Positions 9,413 to 19,700 of a stretch of DNA of 64,000 bases are shown piece by piece. Within the stretch, counting starts at the first letter, position 1. Each line of letters begins with the position of its first letter. The translations under genes and the position numbers were made by a program. The notes beneath the pieces are model-generated. The model saw only the letters and a program-made list of their open reading frames with translations. It did no database searches and had not been told where the DNA came from. The stretch lies in NCBI RefSeq assembly GCF_013033515.1, contig NZ_WQEG01000006.1, positions 62,001-126,000 on the forward strand. The letters run 5' to 3'. This DNA is from Ruegeria sp. HKCCA6707. Its GTDB lineage: Bacteria; Pseudomonadota; Alphaproteobacteria; Rhodobacterales; Rhodobacteraceae.

Positions 9413-10087
9413 ATGAACACCAAACCCATCCTCCACCGCGACGACCCAAAGGCGGAACCCCTGATCGGCAACATCAAGGTCACGCGCGACGATTGGCTGA
9501 ACGTGGCCATGGATGTGCTGATCTCGGACGGGGTTGATCAGATCAAGGTAATGAATCTGGCCGAGCGGATGGCGGTCTCGCGCTCGTCTTTCTATTGGTA
9601 TTTCAAATCCAAGCAGGAGCTTTTTGATGCGCTTTTGGCCAAATGGCAGGCGCTCAATACCGCTGGGCTGATTGCGCAGGCCGAGCTTGCGGCCCCAACG
9701 ATCACGGCGGCGGTGTGCAATGTGCACCGCTGTGTGGTGAACGCCGAGCTTTTTGATACCGCATTGGATTTTGCCGTGCGCGACTGGGCGCGCAAATCGG
9801 GCAAGGTGCGGCGTATGCTGGATCAATCCGACGCGCGTCGCCTTGCGGCCCTACGTGCGATGTTTGCCCGCTATGGCTATGACGAGACCGAGGCCGAGAC
9901 CCGCGCGCGCGTGCTCTACTACATGCAGATCGGATACGATTTGGCACAGCTGAACGAGCCGCTGGCCGCACGGCTGTCGATGGTGCCACATTACCTATTT
10001 GTCTTCACCGGTGTTGAGCCCCGCAAGGAAGAGATTGAGGAATTCAGCGCCTATGCAAAACACTATTGGGAAGGAGCAGGGTCATGA
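9413..10087 (+). CDS. TetR/AcrR family transcriptional regulator
   Basis: DNA-binding repressor of 224 residues. The N-terminal helix-turn-helix is classic: I-K-V-M-N-L-A-E-R-M-A-V-S-R-S-S followed by F-Y-W-Y-F-K-S-K-Q-E-L-F-D-A-L, at about residues 42-72. The rest is a helical ligand/dimer domain. The start codon follows the mttB-like stop directly and its own stop overlaps the next ATG (ATGA), so it is embedded in the operon. It most likely senses a substrate or product of this amine pathway. That role is inferred from position only. Confidence 0.88.
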   Translation: MNTKPILHRDDPKAEPLIGNIKVTRDDWLNVAMDVLISDGVDQIKVMNLAERMAVSRSSFYWYFKSKQELFDALLAKWQALNTAGLIAQAELAAPTITAAVCNVHRCVVNAELFDTALDFAVRDWARKSGKVRRMLDQSDARRLAALRAMFARYGYDETEAETRARVLYYMQIGYDLAQLNEPLAARLSMVPHYLFVFTGVEPRKEEIEEFSAYAKHYWEGAGS

Positions 10088-11388
10088 ACCAGCCTGACGC
10101 AATCATTATCGGCACCGGCGTGATCGGCGCGGCCATCGCGTTCGAGATGTCAAAGGCCGGATGGAAGACCCTGTCGCTGGATCGCAACGCTCAGGTAGGG
10201 CATGGATCGACCGCCGGGTCTTGCGCGATCATTCGGATGCATTATTCAACGCTCGATGGCACGGCCTTCGCCTGGGAGGGCTATCACTATTGGCGCGATT
10301 GGGCCGGGTATCTTGGCTTGCCCGACGGCGCAGATCTGGCCCAGTTCAAAGAGACCGGGTGTCTGGTGATGAAGACCGAGGCGAATGGTCATTTGGACAA
10401 GCACATGACCTATAGCGCCGAACTGGATTGCCCGTTCGAGGAATGGACACCCCAGCAGATCATGGATCGTTTGCCGATCTACAATCTGGACAGTTTCGCG
10501 CCGGCGCGCCGGATGGATGATCCGGAGTTCGGGCAGCCCAACGGTTCGCAGCTGCAGGGCGCTGTGTTCTGGCCCAAGGCAGGATATGTCACGGATCCGG
10601 CCTTGTCGGCTCAAAACCTGATGGCAGCGGCCAAGCAGCGCGGGGCCGAGGTGAGAACCGGTGCCGAGGTGGTCGAGATCCTGCAAAGTGGCGGCCGTGT
10701 CGCGGGGGTCAAACTGGCTTCGGGCGAAGAAATTCATGCCAATGTGGTGGTGAATGTGGCAGGCCCGGGCTCGGCCAATATCAACGGGATGGCCGGTGTG
10801 CTGGAGGACATGACCATCGAAACCCGACCCTTACGGCAAGAGGTTGTGCATGTTCCCGCACCCGAGGGCTTTGATTTCGAGACGCAGGGCACAATCGTGT
10901 CGGACAGTGACATTGCGCTCTATTGTCGGCCCGAACATGGCAACCATATCCTGATTGGGTCAGAAGACCCGGATTGCGATCCGCATCAATGGTGCGCCGA
11001 TGACACTTCGTACAATCACGACTTCACCGATCAATGGACCACGCAAGCCATGCGTTATGCGCAACGGGTGCCCAGCCTTGGCATTCCGTCAAAAACGCGC
11101 GGGGTTGTGGATTTGTACGACGCGTCGACCGATTGGATTCCGATCTATGACAAATCCAGCTTACCGGGGTTCTACATGGCCTGTGGCACCAGCGGGAACC
11201 AATACAAGAACGCGCCCATTGCCGGAAAGATGATGGCCGCCTTGATAGACTATGTCGAAGGCGGGGCCGATCATGACACACAGCCCTTGCATTTCAAGCT
11301 GCCCTATATCGGGCGCAGCATCGATGTGGGCTTCTATTCCCGCAAGCGACCGATCAATACAGACAGCAGTTTTTCCGTTCTGGGCTAG
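10084..11388 (+). CDS. FAD-dependent oxidoreductase (DAO family, amine oxidising)
   Basis: Flavoprotein of 434 residues in the D-amino-acid-oxidase/sarcosine-oxidase-like family. The Rossmann motif I-I-I-G-T-G-V-I-G-A-A-I-A-F-E-M is at residues 8-23, followed by G-H-G-S-T-A-G-S, the FAD phosphate-contact region. Late in the chain G-F-Y-M-A-C-G-T-S-G-N-Q-Y-K matches the second FAD contact of DAO proteins. It has no GcvT domain, unlike the 800-residue relative 2.3 kb upstream. It is translationally coupled to the TetR gene. It probably oxidises a secondary or tertiary amine from the MttB-like step; the exact substrate is not shown. Confidence 0.88.
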   Translation: MNQPDAIIIGTGVIGAAIAFEMSKAGWKTLSLDRNAQVGHGSTAGSCAIIRMHYSTLDGTAFAWEGYHYWRDWAGYLGLPDGADLAQFKETGCLVMKTEANGHLDKHMTYSAELDCPFEEWTPQQIMDRLPIYNLDSFAPARRMDDPEFGQPNGSQLQGAVFWPKAGYVTDPALSAQNLMAAAKQRGAEVRTGAEVVEILQSGGRVAGVKLASGEEIHANVVVNVAGPGSANINGMAGVLEDMTIETRPLRQEVVHVPAPEGFDFETQGTIVSDSDIALYCRPEHGNHILIGSEDPDCDPHQWCADDTSYNHDFTDQWTTQAMRYAQRVPSLGIPSKTRGVVDLYDASTDWIPIYDKSSLPGFYMACGTSGNQYKNAPIAGKMMAALIDYVEGGADHDTQPLHFKLPYIGRSIDVGFYSRKRPINTDSSFSVLG

Positions 11389-11440
11389 ACGCAACGGTGT
11401 TTCGGCCTAACTTGGGGTCTGAGAACCTGAGGGGTGCGCC

Positions 11441-12172
11441 ATGGCTGATAATCGACCAAACGTTCTGATCCTTGGCAGTGCCCCATCCGCGATTGCGGCG
11501 CGCGACTGGTCTCGGCAGGGCTTTAGCCATATCGTTGCGATCAACAACGCTTGGCGTATTCGGTCGGATTGGGACTATCTGATCCATCCCGAGGATTTTC
11601 CGGTTGAGAACCGTCCCACAGATTTGCGACGCGGCCAGCGTATCATCACCGCTGAGGATTATGTGCCGTTACAAAACCAATTTGGCGGCTTTGTCTATGC
11701 GGGCGGCACCATGGCCTTTACGGCAGGTTATTGGGCGCTGGCCGCCTTGCGACCCGCGGTCATCGCCTTCTTCGGATGCGATATGGTCTATGCCAATAAA
11801 GGCCAAACGCATTTCTACGGAAAAGGCACGGCAGACCCTTTGCGCCGCGATGTCACGCTGCGTTCGCTCGAGGCCAAGTCAGCCCGGCTGGCGCTGTTTG
11901 GGGCCGAGCAGAACTGCCGCGTTGTGCGGCTGTCTGCCGGGGAAAGCCGATTGGTTTTGCCCAGCGTTCCAGTGGAAGATCTTTCCAGCGCCGCCATGCC
12001 CTGCACGAACGCGATGCATCTACCTTTGGCGCGTGAGGCTGAGTGCGGGTATTTCGAACCATCAGGTCGGTATTGGGAGGTTGAACACAAATTTGACCCC
12101 GCCCGGATAGATGCCATCGACAGGTTGTGGCTGGACGCTTACGACCGCTCGGGCATGGCCCGCGTGGCCTGA
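11441..12172 (+). CDS. Conserved hypothetical protein with nucleotide-binding-like N-terminus
   Basis: Protein of 243 residues that I cannot name with confidence. It opens with P-N-V-L-I-L-G-S-A-P-S-A and I-V-A-I-N-N-A-W-R-I, then W-D-Y-L-I-H-P-E-D-F, and has V-I-A-F-F-G-C-D-M-V-Y and T-H-F-Y-G-K-G. This layout recalls DUF115/sialyltransferase-like proteins that bind a nucleotide sugar. The start ATG at 11441 has GAGGGG upstream. It lies 52 bases after the amine operon and may be its last member. Its last 34 bases overlap the convergent indolepyruvate oxidoreductase gene, an unusual arrangement. Confidence 0.6.
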   Translation: MADNRPNVLILGSAPSAIAARDWSRQGFSHIVAINNAWRIRSDWDYLIHPEDFPVENRPTDLRRGQRIITAEDYVPLQNQFGGFVYAGGTMAFTAGYWALAALRPAVIAFFGCDMVYANKGQTHFYGKGTADPLRRDVTLRSLEAKSARLALFGAEQNCRVVRLSAGESRLVLPSVPVEDLSSAAMPCTNAMHLPLAREAECGYFEPSGRYWEVEHKFDPARIDAIDRLWLDAYDRSGMARVA

Positions 12173-15100
12173 TCCGGGGTTCGTATCTTTGCAACCGACA
12201 ACTTGGCGGCGTCAAACGCATCCGCGCGTACCGGGCCATAGCCTCGGATCTCGTCCGCGCAAGAGAGTGCCTTGAACCACGTTTCCGCATTTGCATCGCT
12301 GTAGTCTTGGACCAATTGGTCCAGTAGAACGCGGTACCAATCGAGGATGCTATGGTGCAGCCGCGCCTCGCTGTGATAGCCGAACGGGTTCAATTTGCTT
12401 CCACGCAGGTTTTTCATGCGCGATAGCACGCCTAAAACGGGTTGCATCCAGGGTCCAAACGACTGTTTGCGCGGGCGGCCTTTGTCGTCGTCGCTCCAGC
12501 TGAAAACAGGCGGTGCCATATGGTAGGATATGGTTGGGTTCCCTTCGAGTTGATCTTCCAATTCACGCGCGAAATCTGCGTGCGTCATAAGACGGGCCAC
12601 TTCAAATTCGTCCTTGTAGGCCATGAAACGAAACAGATTTCGGGCGACAGACCCGAGCAGAGCATCGCTTGCATCCGGGAGTGTGCGCCGTATTTGCTCC
12701 AACCGATCCGTATAAACCTGCGCATAATCCGCGTTCTGGTAGTCGGTCAGAAACGCTGCGCGGTGATCGATCACCTGTTGAAGGGTTTCTTCTGACGGCT
12801 CGGGCGTGGTGAATTGCGTCACCCGATCTGGCGCTGCGGCCATTGCGCGACCGATCGCAAAGGCCAGACGGTTCTTTTCGATGGCAACACCGTTCAGCTC
12901 AATCGCTTGTGCCAGGGCCACGTCCGAGACTGGAACTAACCCTTTTTGCCAGGCCGTGCCCAGTAGGATGACATTGGCAAAAACCGTATCGCCAAGCACC
13001 TGTTCGGCCACTGCGTTGGCGTCATAGCCCCAAAGGTTTTCTGCGCCCACAACGGAACGGATCGCCTGTTCCCGGTCATCGCAGTGCAGTTGCGCGTCGC
13101 GCCGCAAAACGAGATCCCCAGTCGGCATTTCTGCGCGGTTCAGAACAACTTGTGTCCCCACGCGGTAATGGGCGGACGCTTTTGGGGCCGAGCTGACCAC
13201 GATATCGCACCCGATCACGGCATCTGCGGCGCTTTGATCAATGCGCACTTGATTCAGAGCCTCGGGCGATGCGCCCAGCCGGATATAGCTGAGCACCGTG
13301 CCGAATTTTTGCGCGAAACCGGTGAAATCCAGAACGGACGCGCCTTTGCCTTCCAGATGCGTGGCCATTGTGATCAGCGCGCCAACGGTGACAACACCCG
13401 TACCTCCAACACCTGTGACCAGCAGGTCAAAGGGCGTCTCAAGAGTAGCCAGAACAGGGTGAGGGAGGTCAGCCTCAAGCTGTGCCGCGTCAAGATCAAT
13501 GCCGCGCTTTCTTCGGGTTGCACCTTTTACGGTGACAAAGCTGGGGCAGAAGCCGTTCAGGCAGGAAAAATCCTTGTTGCAAGAACTCAGATTGATCTTG
13601 CGCTTGCGACCCAACGGGGTGTCCTTGGGCTCGACGCTCAGGCAGTTCGACGCGATGGAACAATCACCACAGCCTTCGCACACCAGATCGTTGATCCAGA
13701 CAAAACGATCCGGGTCCTCCATCGTGCCGCGCTTGCGACGACGACGCTTTTCCGTGGCGCAGGTCTGTTCATAGATCAGGACAGTCACTCCGGGGATGTC
13801 CCGAAGCTCGCGTTGCAGACTGTCCAGATCCGCGCGGTCGTGAAAGCTGGTTCGGGCCGGAAAGTCCGCGCTCTGGAATTTAGAGATGTCGTCAGACACC
13901 AACGCGATGCGTTCGACCCCTTCTGCCCGGCAGGTTTGCGCAATCCCGGCGACGCTGACCGGGCCATCGACCGGCTGCCCACCGGTCATGGCGACCGCAT
14001 CGTTGTAGAGAATCTTGTAGGTGATATTTGTCCCCGCAGCGACAGCTTGCCGGATCGCAAGTGACCCGGAATGGTACCATGTGCCTTCGCCCAGATTCTG
14101 GAAAATATGTTTGCCACCGTTGAATTGCGAGGCGACCACATGCGGTACCCCTTCGCCACCCATCTGTGCATACCCCACGGTCTGCCGATCCATCCAGGAC
14201 GCCATAACATGGCAGCCAATTCCACTGGCGGCTGTCGAGCCTTCGGGCACTTTGGTCGAGCTGTTATGCGGGCAACCCGAGCAGAAATAGGGCGTCCGCG
14301 TTGCACCCGGAACGGAAATCAGCTGCGGTGATGTGTCCGTCAGGGCCCTGGCCTTGGCGGGCAGGTTTTCCTCGGGGAAAAACGCGTTCAACCGCGCCGC
14401 CACTATGGGGGCCAGCATCAGAGGGCTCAGTTCACCTGTCCAGGGGATGAGTGGCTCACCATGGCTGTCATATTTGCCGACCATCTTGTGCGGCTTGTCG
14501 CCGGGCCAGTCGTAGAAATACTCCTTGAACTGGCTTTCAATGATCCCGCGTTTTTCTTCGACAACCAACACCTCGGCCTTGCCCTTCACAAAGCGCAGCG
14601 CATTGCGCCGGGCCAGGGGCCAGACCATGCCGACTTTGTAGATATCGATGCCCAGACGACGGCAGGCAGCCTCATCCAACCCCAGCAGACGCAGCGCCTC
14701 CATCAGGTCCAGATGGCCCTTGCCTGTGGTGACAAAGCCGAACTTGGCCTGTTCGATGTTATAGATCCGACGGTCGATCGGGTTGGCTTCGGCAAAGGCG
14801 CGCACCGCGCGCAGCTTGTGCTGAATGCGTGTCTCAATCTCGACCGAAGGCAGATCGGCACTCCGGACATGCAGACCGTTAGGGGGCAATTCAATCTGTG
14901 GTAGGGTAAAACGACGATCCGGCTGCAGCTCGACCGAGCGTGCGCTTTCGACGGTTTCCGAGATCGCCTTGAACCCGACCCAGGTGCCCGAGAAACGGGA
15001 CAGCGCAAACCCGTATTCGCCGAAGGCGAGGTATTCATCGACCGAGGCCGGGTTGAGCGTTGGCATGAACCAGGACATGAACGCCACATCCGACTGATGC

Positions 15101-15591
15101 GGCATCGACGAACTGACGCAGCCATGATCGTCACCCGCAACCACCAGCACGCCGCCTTTCGGGGCCGAGCCGTAAGCGTTGCCATGTTTGAGAGCGTCTC
15201 CAGACCGATCTACGCCCGGGCCTTTGCCATACCACATCGAGAATATCCCCTCGGCCTCACAATGCGGGTCCAGTGTCGCTTGCTGCGCCCCCAGCACGGC
15301 GGTGGCACCCAGGTCTTCGTTGACGGCGGGCATAAAGGTGATGCGATCTGCGCGCAGCCGGTCTTTGGCACGCCACAGTTCCAGATCCAACCCGCCCAAG
15401 GGTGAGCCTCGATAGCCAGATACAAATCCCGCTGTATTCAAGCCTGCCTGCCTGTCACGTCGAGCCTGATCCATCATGATCCGCGCCAGCGCTTGTGTGC
15501 CGGTCAGAAACACGCGCCCTTTGGTCAGATCATAACGGTCCTGCAATTGGTATTTGCGGTGGTTCGGGCCATGAAAGCTCATGCGATTCAC
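12139..15591 (-). CDS. Indolepyruvate ferredoxin oxidoreductase, fused alpha/beta subunits
   Basis: Large 1150-residue enzyme that oxidatively decarboxylates aryl pyruvates (from Trp, Phe, Tyr transamination) to aryl-acetyl-CoA. The archaeal IorA and IorB are joined in one chain, as in many proteobacteria. Seen in order: an N-terminal pyrimidine-binding region (G-Y-R-G-S-P-L-G-G-L), a TPP-binding region with G-I-G-C-H-V-M-A and M-G-G-E-G, an iron-sulfur segment C-E-G-C-G-D-C with further cysteines (S-S-C-N-K-D-F-S-C), then the gamma-type domain with G-V-G-G-T-G-V-V-T-V-G. The Lrp-type gene is divergent from it across 131 bases and is the likely regulator. Confidence 0.92.
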   Translation of the reverse strand: MNRMSFHGPNHRKYQLQDRYDLTKGRVFLTGTQALARIMMDQARRDRQAGLNTAGFVSGYRGSPLGGLDLELWRAKDRLRADRITFMPAVNEDLGATAVLGAQQATLDPHCEAEGIFSMWYGKGPGVDRSGDALKHGNAYGSAPKGGVLVVAGDDHGCVSSSMPHQSDVAFMSWFMPTLNPASVDEYLAFGEYGFALSRFSGTWVGFKAISETVESARSVELQPDRRFTLPQIELPPNGLHVRSADLPSVEIETRIQHKLRAVRAFAEANPIDRRIYNIEQAKFGFVTTGKGHLDLMEALRLLGLDEAACRRLGIDIYKVGMVWPLARRNALRFVKGKAEVLVVEEKRGIIESQFKEYFYDWPGDKPHKMVGKYDSHGEPLIPWTGELSPLMLAPIVAARLNAFFPEENLPAKARALTDTSPQLISVPGATRTPYFCSGCPHNSSTKVPEGSTAASGIGCHVMASWMDRQTVGYAQMGGEGVPHVVASQFNGGKHIFQNLGEGTWYHSGSLAIRQAVAAGTNITYKILYNDAVAMTGGQPVDGPVSVAGIAQTCRAEGVERIALVSDDISKFQSADFPARTSFHDRADLDSLQRELRDIPGVTVLIYEQTCATEKRRRRKRGTMEDPDRFVWINDLVCEGCGDCSIASNCLSVEPKDTPLGRKRKINLSSCNKDFSCLNGFCPSFVTVKGATRRKRGIDLDAAQLEADLPHPVLATLETPFDLLVTGVGGTGVVTVGALITMATHLEGKGASVLDFTGFAQKFGTVLSYIRLGASPEALNQVRIDQSAADAVIGCDIVVSSAPKASAHYRVGTQVVLNRAEMPTGDLVLRRDAQLHCDDREQAIRSVVGAENLWGYDANAVAEQVLGDTVFANVILLGTAWQKGLVPVSDVALAQAIELNGVAIEKNRLAFAIGRAMAAAPDRVTQFTTPEPSEETLQQVIDHRAAFLTDYQNADYAQVYTDRLEQIRRTLPDASDALLGSVARNLFRFMAYKDEFEVARLMTHADFARELEDQLEGNPTISYHMAPPVFSWSDDDKGRPRKQSFGPWMQPVLGVLSRMKNLRGSKLNPFGYHSEARLHHSILDWYRVLLDQLVQDYSDANAETWFKALSCADEIRGYGPVRADAFDAAKLSVAKIRTPDQATRAMPERS

Positions 15592-15722
15592 TCATTGGCT
15601 GCAACTGGGTGCGTAAGTCTAACGCCTGTCGCGCGAAGAGATTTGCCAAAATCACCAAGATTTCCTAAAATACGCGGAAAGATTATTCGAAATATATCCT
15701 TAGAAAGGGTAATTTTGCCCAT

Positions 15723-16184
15723 ATGCTGGATTTAAGTGACAAAGACCGCCGTATCATCGACCTCTTGCAGCGCGACAGTCGCATGTCGAATGCAGACCTT
15801 GCGGAAGCTGTCGGAATGTCCGCCTCGGCGCTGTGGAGGCGTGTGAAGGCGTTGGAAGACGCAGGTATCGTCGAACGCTATGGTGCCGTCGTCGACCCAG
15901 CCGCAATGGGCCTGAGTTTCGAAGCGATTGTGCATGTGCACCTGACACGGCATGACCCGGAACGGATCAAGGATTTCATGCGCTCGATCGACATCAGCCC
16001 AGAGGTGCAGGAATGCTATGCCACAACGGGGCAGGCCGACTATCATCTGCGTGTGCTGTGCAGGGATCTGGCGGCTTATAATGATTTTCTAGAAGACTTT
16101 CTCTTCCGACTACCTGCGGTTGCCAGCGCCCAGACAAATGTTGTCTTGCGCACCATCAAGCGAAATCGCCCAATTGTGCCTTAG
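15723..16184 (+). CDS. Lrp/AsnC family transcriptional regulator
   Basis: Regulator of 153 residues with the two Lrp domains. The N-terminal winged helix-turn-helix spans L-S-D-K-D-R-R-I-I-D-L-L-Q through M-S-N-A-D-L-A-E-A-V-G-M-S-A-S-A-L-W-R-R-V. The C-terminal RAM domain includes V-Q-E-C-Y-A-T-T-G-Q-A-D-Y-H-L-R-V and the oligomer interface. These proteins usually sense amino acids. It is transcribed away from the indolepyruvate oxidoreductase gene across an AT-rich 131-base gap, so control of aromatic amino acid breakdown is the simplest guess. Its stop overlaps the convergent small membrane protein by 4 bases. Confidence 0.9.
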   Translation: MLDLSDKDRRIIDLLQRDSRMSNADLAEAVGMSASALWRRVKALEDAGIVERYGAVVDPAAMGLSFEAIVHVHLTRHDPERIKDFMRSIDISPEVQECYATTGQADYHLRVLCRDLAAYNDFLEDFLFRLPAVASAQTNVVLRTIKRNRPIVP

Positions 16185-16576
16185 GGGTGCACCACAAAGG
16201 TCACCCAGGCCCAGGCCATCGCGATATAGGTCAGGTTGTGCATGCATTGATCCAATCCCGCAGCGCGCCAAAACGCGGCCTGATTGGGTTGAAGCTGTTT
16301 TTTGTCTGAATAGCTGGCTTTGAAAAAATCGATATGGAAATGAACAACCCATTCAAGAGCCGCGATGACAACGATGAACTCGATCGGCGCGCGCATGATG
16401 GCAAAAACAATAACAGAGCCCACAACGTGCACAGCCGCATGTTGCGCTCGCCCGATATGGAAATATACACCGCGCCCTGAAAGCATCTTGGGCGTCTGCA
16501 AATAGTAGTCGGCGAACATGTGTTTTACGTGCAGAAGAGCTAGCAGTAAAAGCACGGTGCCAAATGTGGCAGGCAA
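16181..16576 (-). CDS. DUF3307-type small membrane protein
   Basis: Inner-membrane protein of 131 residues with about four hydrophobic segments. It matches the DUF3307 pattern: an opening helix followed by L-H-V-K-H-M-F-A-D-Y-Y-L-Q-T, then a His-rich helix (Q-H-A-A-V-H), V-V-H-F-H-I-D-F-F-K, and a late D-Q-C-M-H-N-L-T-Y. Function of the family is unknown. The start is TTG at 16576, supported by a strong G-G-G-A-G-G-A ribosome site just upstream. It converges with the Lrp-type gene, their stops overlapping. Confidence 0.75.
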   Translation of the reverse strand: MPATFGTVLLLLALLHVKHMFADYYLQTPKMLSGRGVYFHIGRAQHAAVHVVGSVIVFAIMRAPIEFIVVIAALEWVVHFHIDFFKASYSDKKQLQPNQAAFWRAAGLDQCMHNLTYIAMAWAWVTFVVHP

Positions 16577-16777
16577 ACGGATCCTCCCAATGTCATCCCG
16601 ACTCGAAGACTAGGGCGGAATGAACAGATGCGCAAATGAACTTGTTCACACGGGCAAAAATGGAGTTGTTATGCGTTTTTATTTGCGTCGCGCGATACGA
16701 TTACGATAGATTCGAACTGTTGTATTCGCGTCGAAATCAGTGAGTTATACGACGAAGCAATTGCAGGGGCCGGCGCC

Positions 16778-19700
16778 ATAGAACGCACGATCTTTCGGTT
16801 CATCTGGAAATACTCGAAGCGCGACCAGCTTATTCTTCTGGCCGTCACGTCGACGCTGTTTCCGTTGCTTTACCTGACGCTTGAGCTGCCCAAGCGGATC
16901 ATCAACGACGCCATCGGTGCGTCCAGTTCGATCGTCAACGTTTGGGGCTATAGCCTGCCACAGACCACCTTTCTGGTGATCCTGTGCTTTGCCTTTCTGC
17001 TGGCTGTTCTTGCCCACGGCATCATGAAGATGCGCATCAACACCATGAAAGGGGTGTTGAGCGAACGTATGCTGCGCCGGTTTCGGTATCAGTTGACCAG
17101 CCGCGCCTTGCGATTTCCGCAGCCCTATTTTGAACGGGTCAGCCAGGGCGAAATGGTGTCGATGATCACCGCCGAAAGTGAACCGATGGGCGGGTTGATG
17201 GGCGACGCGATCAGCCAGCCGGTGCTGCAAGCTGGGCAGATGATCACGATCCTGTCCTTTCTGTTCTTGCAAAGCTTCTGGTTCGGATTGGCTGCGGTTG
17301 CGCTGATCCCGCTGCAAGCCTGGCTGATCCCCAAGCTGCAACGACAGATCAACCTGCTCAACAAGAAGCGCATTCAGGAAGTGCGTGTTCTGGCTGCGCA
17401 GATCGGTGAGAACGCCGCAGGCGCCGCGACCTTGCGGGCCAATGGCGGCTGGCGTTATCGCCGCGCCATGATCTCGGATCAGCTGGGGCGTCTGTTCGCC
17501 ATCCGGTTCGAGATCTACCAGAAAAAGTTCTTTATGAAGTTCATCAACAACTTCATCTCGCAACTGACACCTTTCATGTTTTATCTGGTTGGCGGTCTGC
17601 TGGTGCTGCAGGGCTCGGTTTCGCTGGGTGCGCTTGTGGCTGCGCTGGCGGCCTACAAGGATCTCAGCTCACCGTGGAAAGAGCTGTTGGCCTATTACAA
17701 CCAGACACAGGATATGGCGCTGCGCTGGGACGTGGTGATCGAGCGGTTTGCGCCCCCTGGTATGCAGGACGAAGCGTTGTTCGAAGGTGAGCCCGAAAGC
17801 CGACCGCATTTGCGGGGGGACATTCATCTCAACAATGTCTCGGTGCGGGACATGGATGGCAATCAGGTCCTCGACGATCTGAACCTGACCTTCCCCGGTG
17901 GCAAGACAATAGGTATCGCTGCGCCCAGCGAGGAAGATCGCCGCGCGGTTGCCGAGCTGCTGACCCGCGAGATTCTGCCGGGGTCTGGCAGTGTAACGAT
18001 CGGTGATGTGAACCTGTCCGGCTTGCATCAGGCTGTGGTCGCAGCCCGCATCGGCTATGCGACATCTCGACCGGTGATGTTTCAGGGTTCATTGGGCGAC
18101 AATGTCATGATGCCTATGCGGTTTCGACCGCAAGACAACACGTCGAACAATCCGGACTTTGCCGAAACTCTGCGTGCAGGCAATAGCAGTGATCCGTTTG
18201 AAGCCGAATGGCTGGATCCGTCGCTGGCCCATGTCGAAACAGAAAAAGAGCTGCGGGATTGGTGGTTGCAGCTGATTGATGGCATGGGGTCGGGGGCGGC
18301 GCTGTTTCAACGCGGTGCCGAACAGATGTTCGACGCCGAAGCGCGCCCCGCATTGGCCCAAAAACTGGTCGAGTTGCGGCCAAAGGTGCAGAGCGCGGTG
18401 CGTGAAGCAGGTTTGGAACAGCAGGCGTTGGTCTTTGACCAGAACACCTATAACTCTGCTTTGCCCGTGGCAGAGAACCTTCTGTTTGCCACACCTCGCG
18501 TTCCGGTCACGCAAGAGATGTTGGCCAAACAAACTGTCTTTTTAGGCCAATTGCGCGAGTTGGGTCTGGATGAAACCCTGATTGATCTGACCCGCGACGT
18601 GATCGAGATGCTTCGTCAGATCTTCGGGTTGGACGGTACAGATCACCCCTTGTTCCGCAAGTTGGGGCTTGAGGCGCAGACATATGAAACTGCCGTGGAC
18701 CTGATTGACCGTACGCGCAACGAAGGTGCTGCGGGTCTCGACAATGAGCAACTGGCGAACCTGTTGGCCGTACCATTTGCGATTTCGGCGGAACAGATTG
18801 GCCCCGCCTTTACGGATGAGTTGAAGACGCGAATTCTTGAATTGCGCGCAAGCCACTCGGAAGAGCTGTTGCAACCGTTGCTGGATGTCTTTGTACCGCT
18901 CGACCCGGAAAAGGCCGCGCCCGGCTTGACCGTGATGGAAAACGCGCTGTTCGGTAAAATCAGTCAGATCGGCGGCTCACGCTCGGACGAGGTGCGCAAA
19001 TTGATTGTGGATGTGTTGTCCGAAAATGGCGCGCGCCCGCTTGTGATCGAGTTGATCTTTGATGTGCCGGTTGCTTTGGGTGGTCAGAACCTGCCAGCCT
19101 TGTTCGCCGAGCCGCTGGCCTTTACCCGTGCGACGATCAAGAAACCCGATATTCTGATCCTCGACAACGCACTGGCCAGCTATGACATGCAGACACAGGT
19201 CGCTGTCTACAAGAACTTGCGCGCTTTGTTGCCCGAAACAACTGTCATATACTTGAACGATCAATTCCAGAATCCTCAGGCATTCGACATGTTTGTCGAA
19301 ATCCGACAGGGTCGTGTTGTGACTGATGAGGGGCCGGGCGACGTGGAGGAAGACAGCGCATCAGCAGCCGATCTGGCGCGTAAGCTACGCGCGTTGGAGC
19401 AAACGCCTCTGTTTTCGAGCCTTGATCGCAGGCAGCTGCGGCTGCTTGCCTTTGGCGCGCAATGGTTCAACGCCAAGGCCGGAGAGGTGGTGTTTCTTAA
19501 GGATGATCAACCCACCGACGGTGCCTATGTCGTTCTGGAAGGCGAAGCAGGGCTATACCTGCCGCAACCGGACGGGCCGGATCAGTTGATCATGACTGCG
19601 GATGTCGGGTCTTTGGTCGGTGAACTGGGCCTTATCCGCAAAGAGCCGCGCGCGCTGAGCATGATCGCCGAAACCGATTTGTCCTGCCTGCGGATCGGGG

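Noticed and set aside
16637-16648. TGAACTTGTTCA as an operator before the ABC fusion
   Set aside because: Only 5-bp arms, about 130 bases from the coding start, no second copy; too weak to list.
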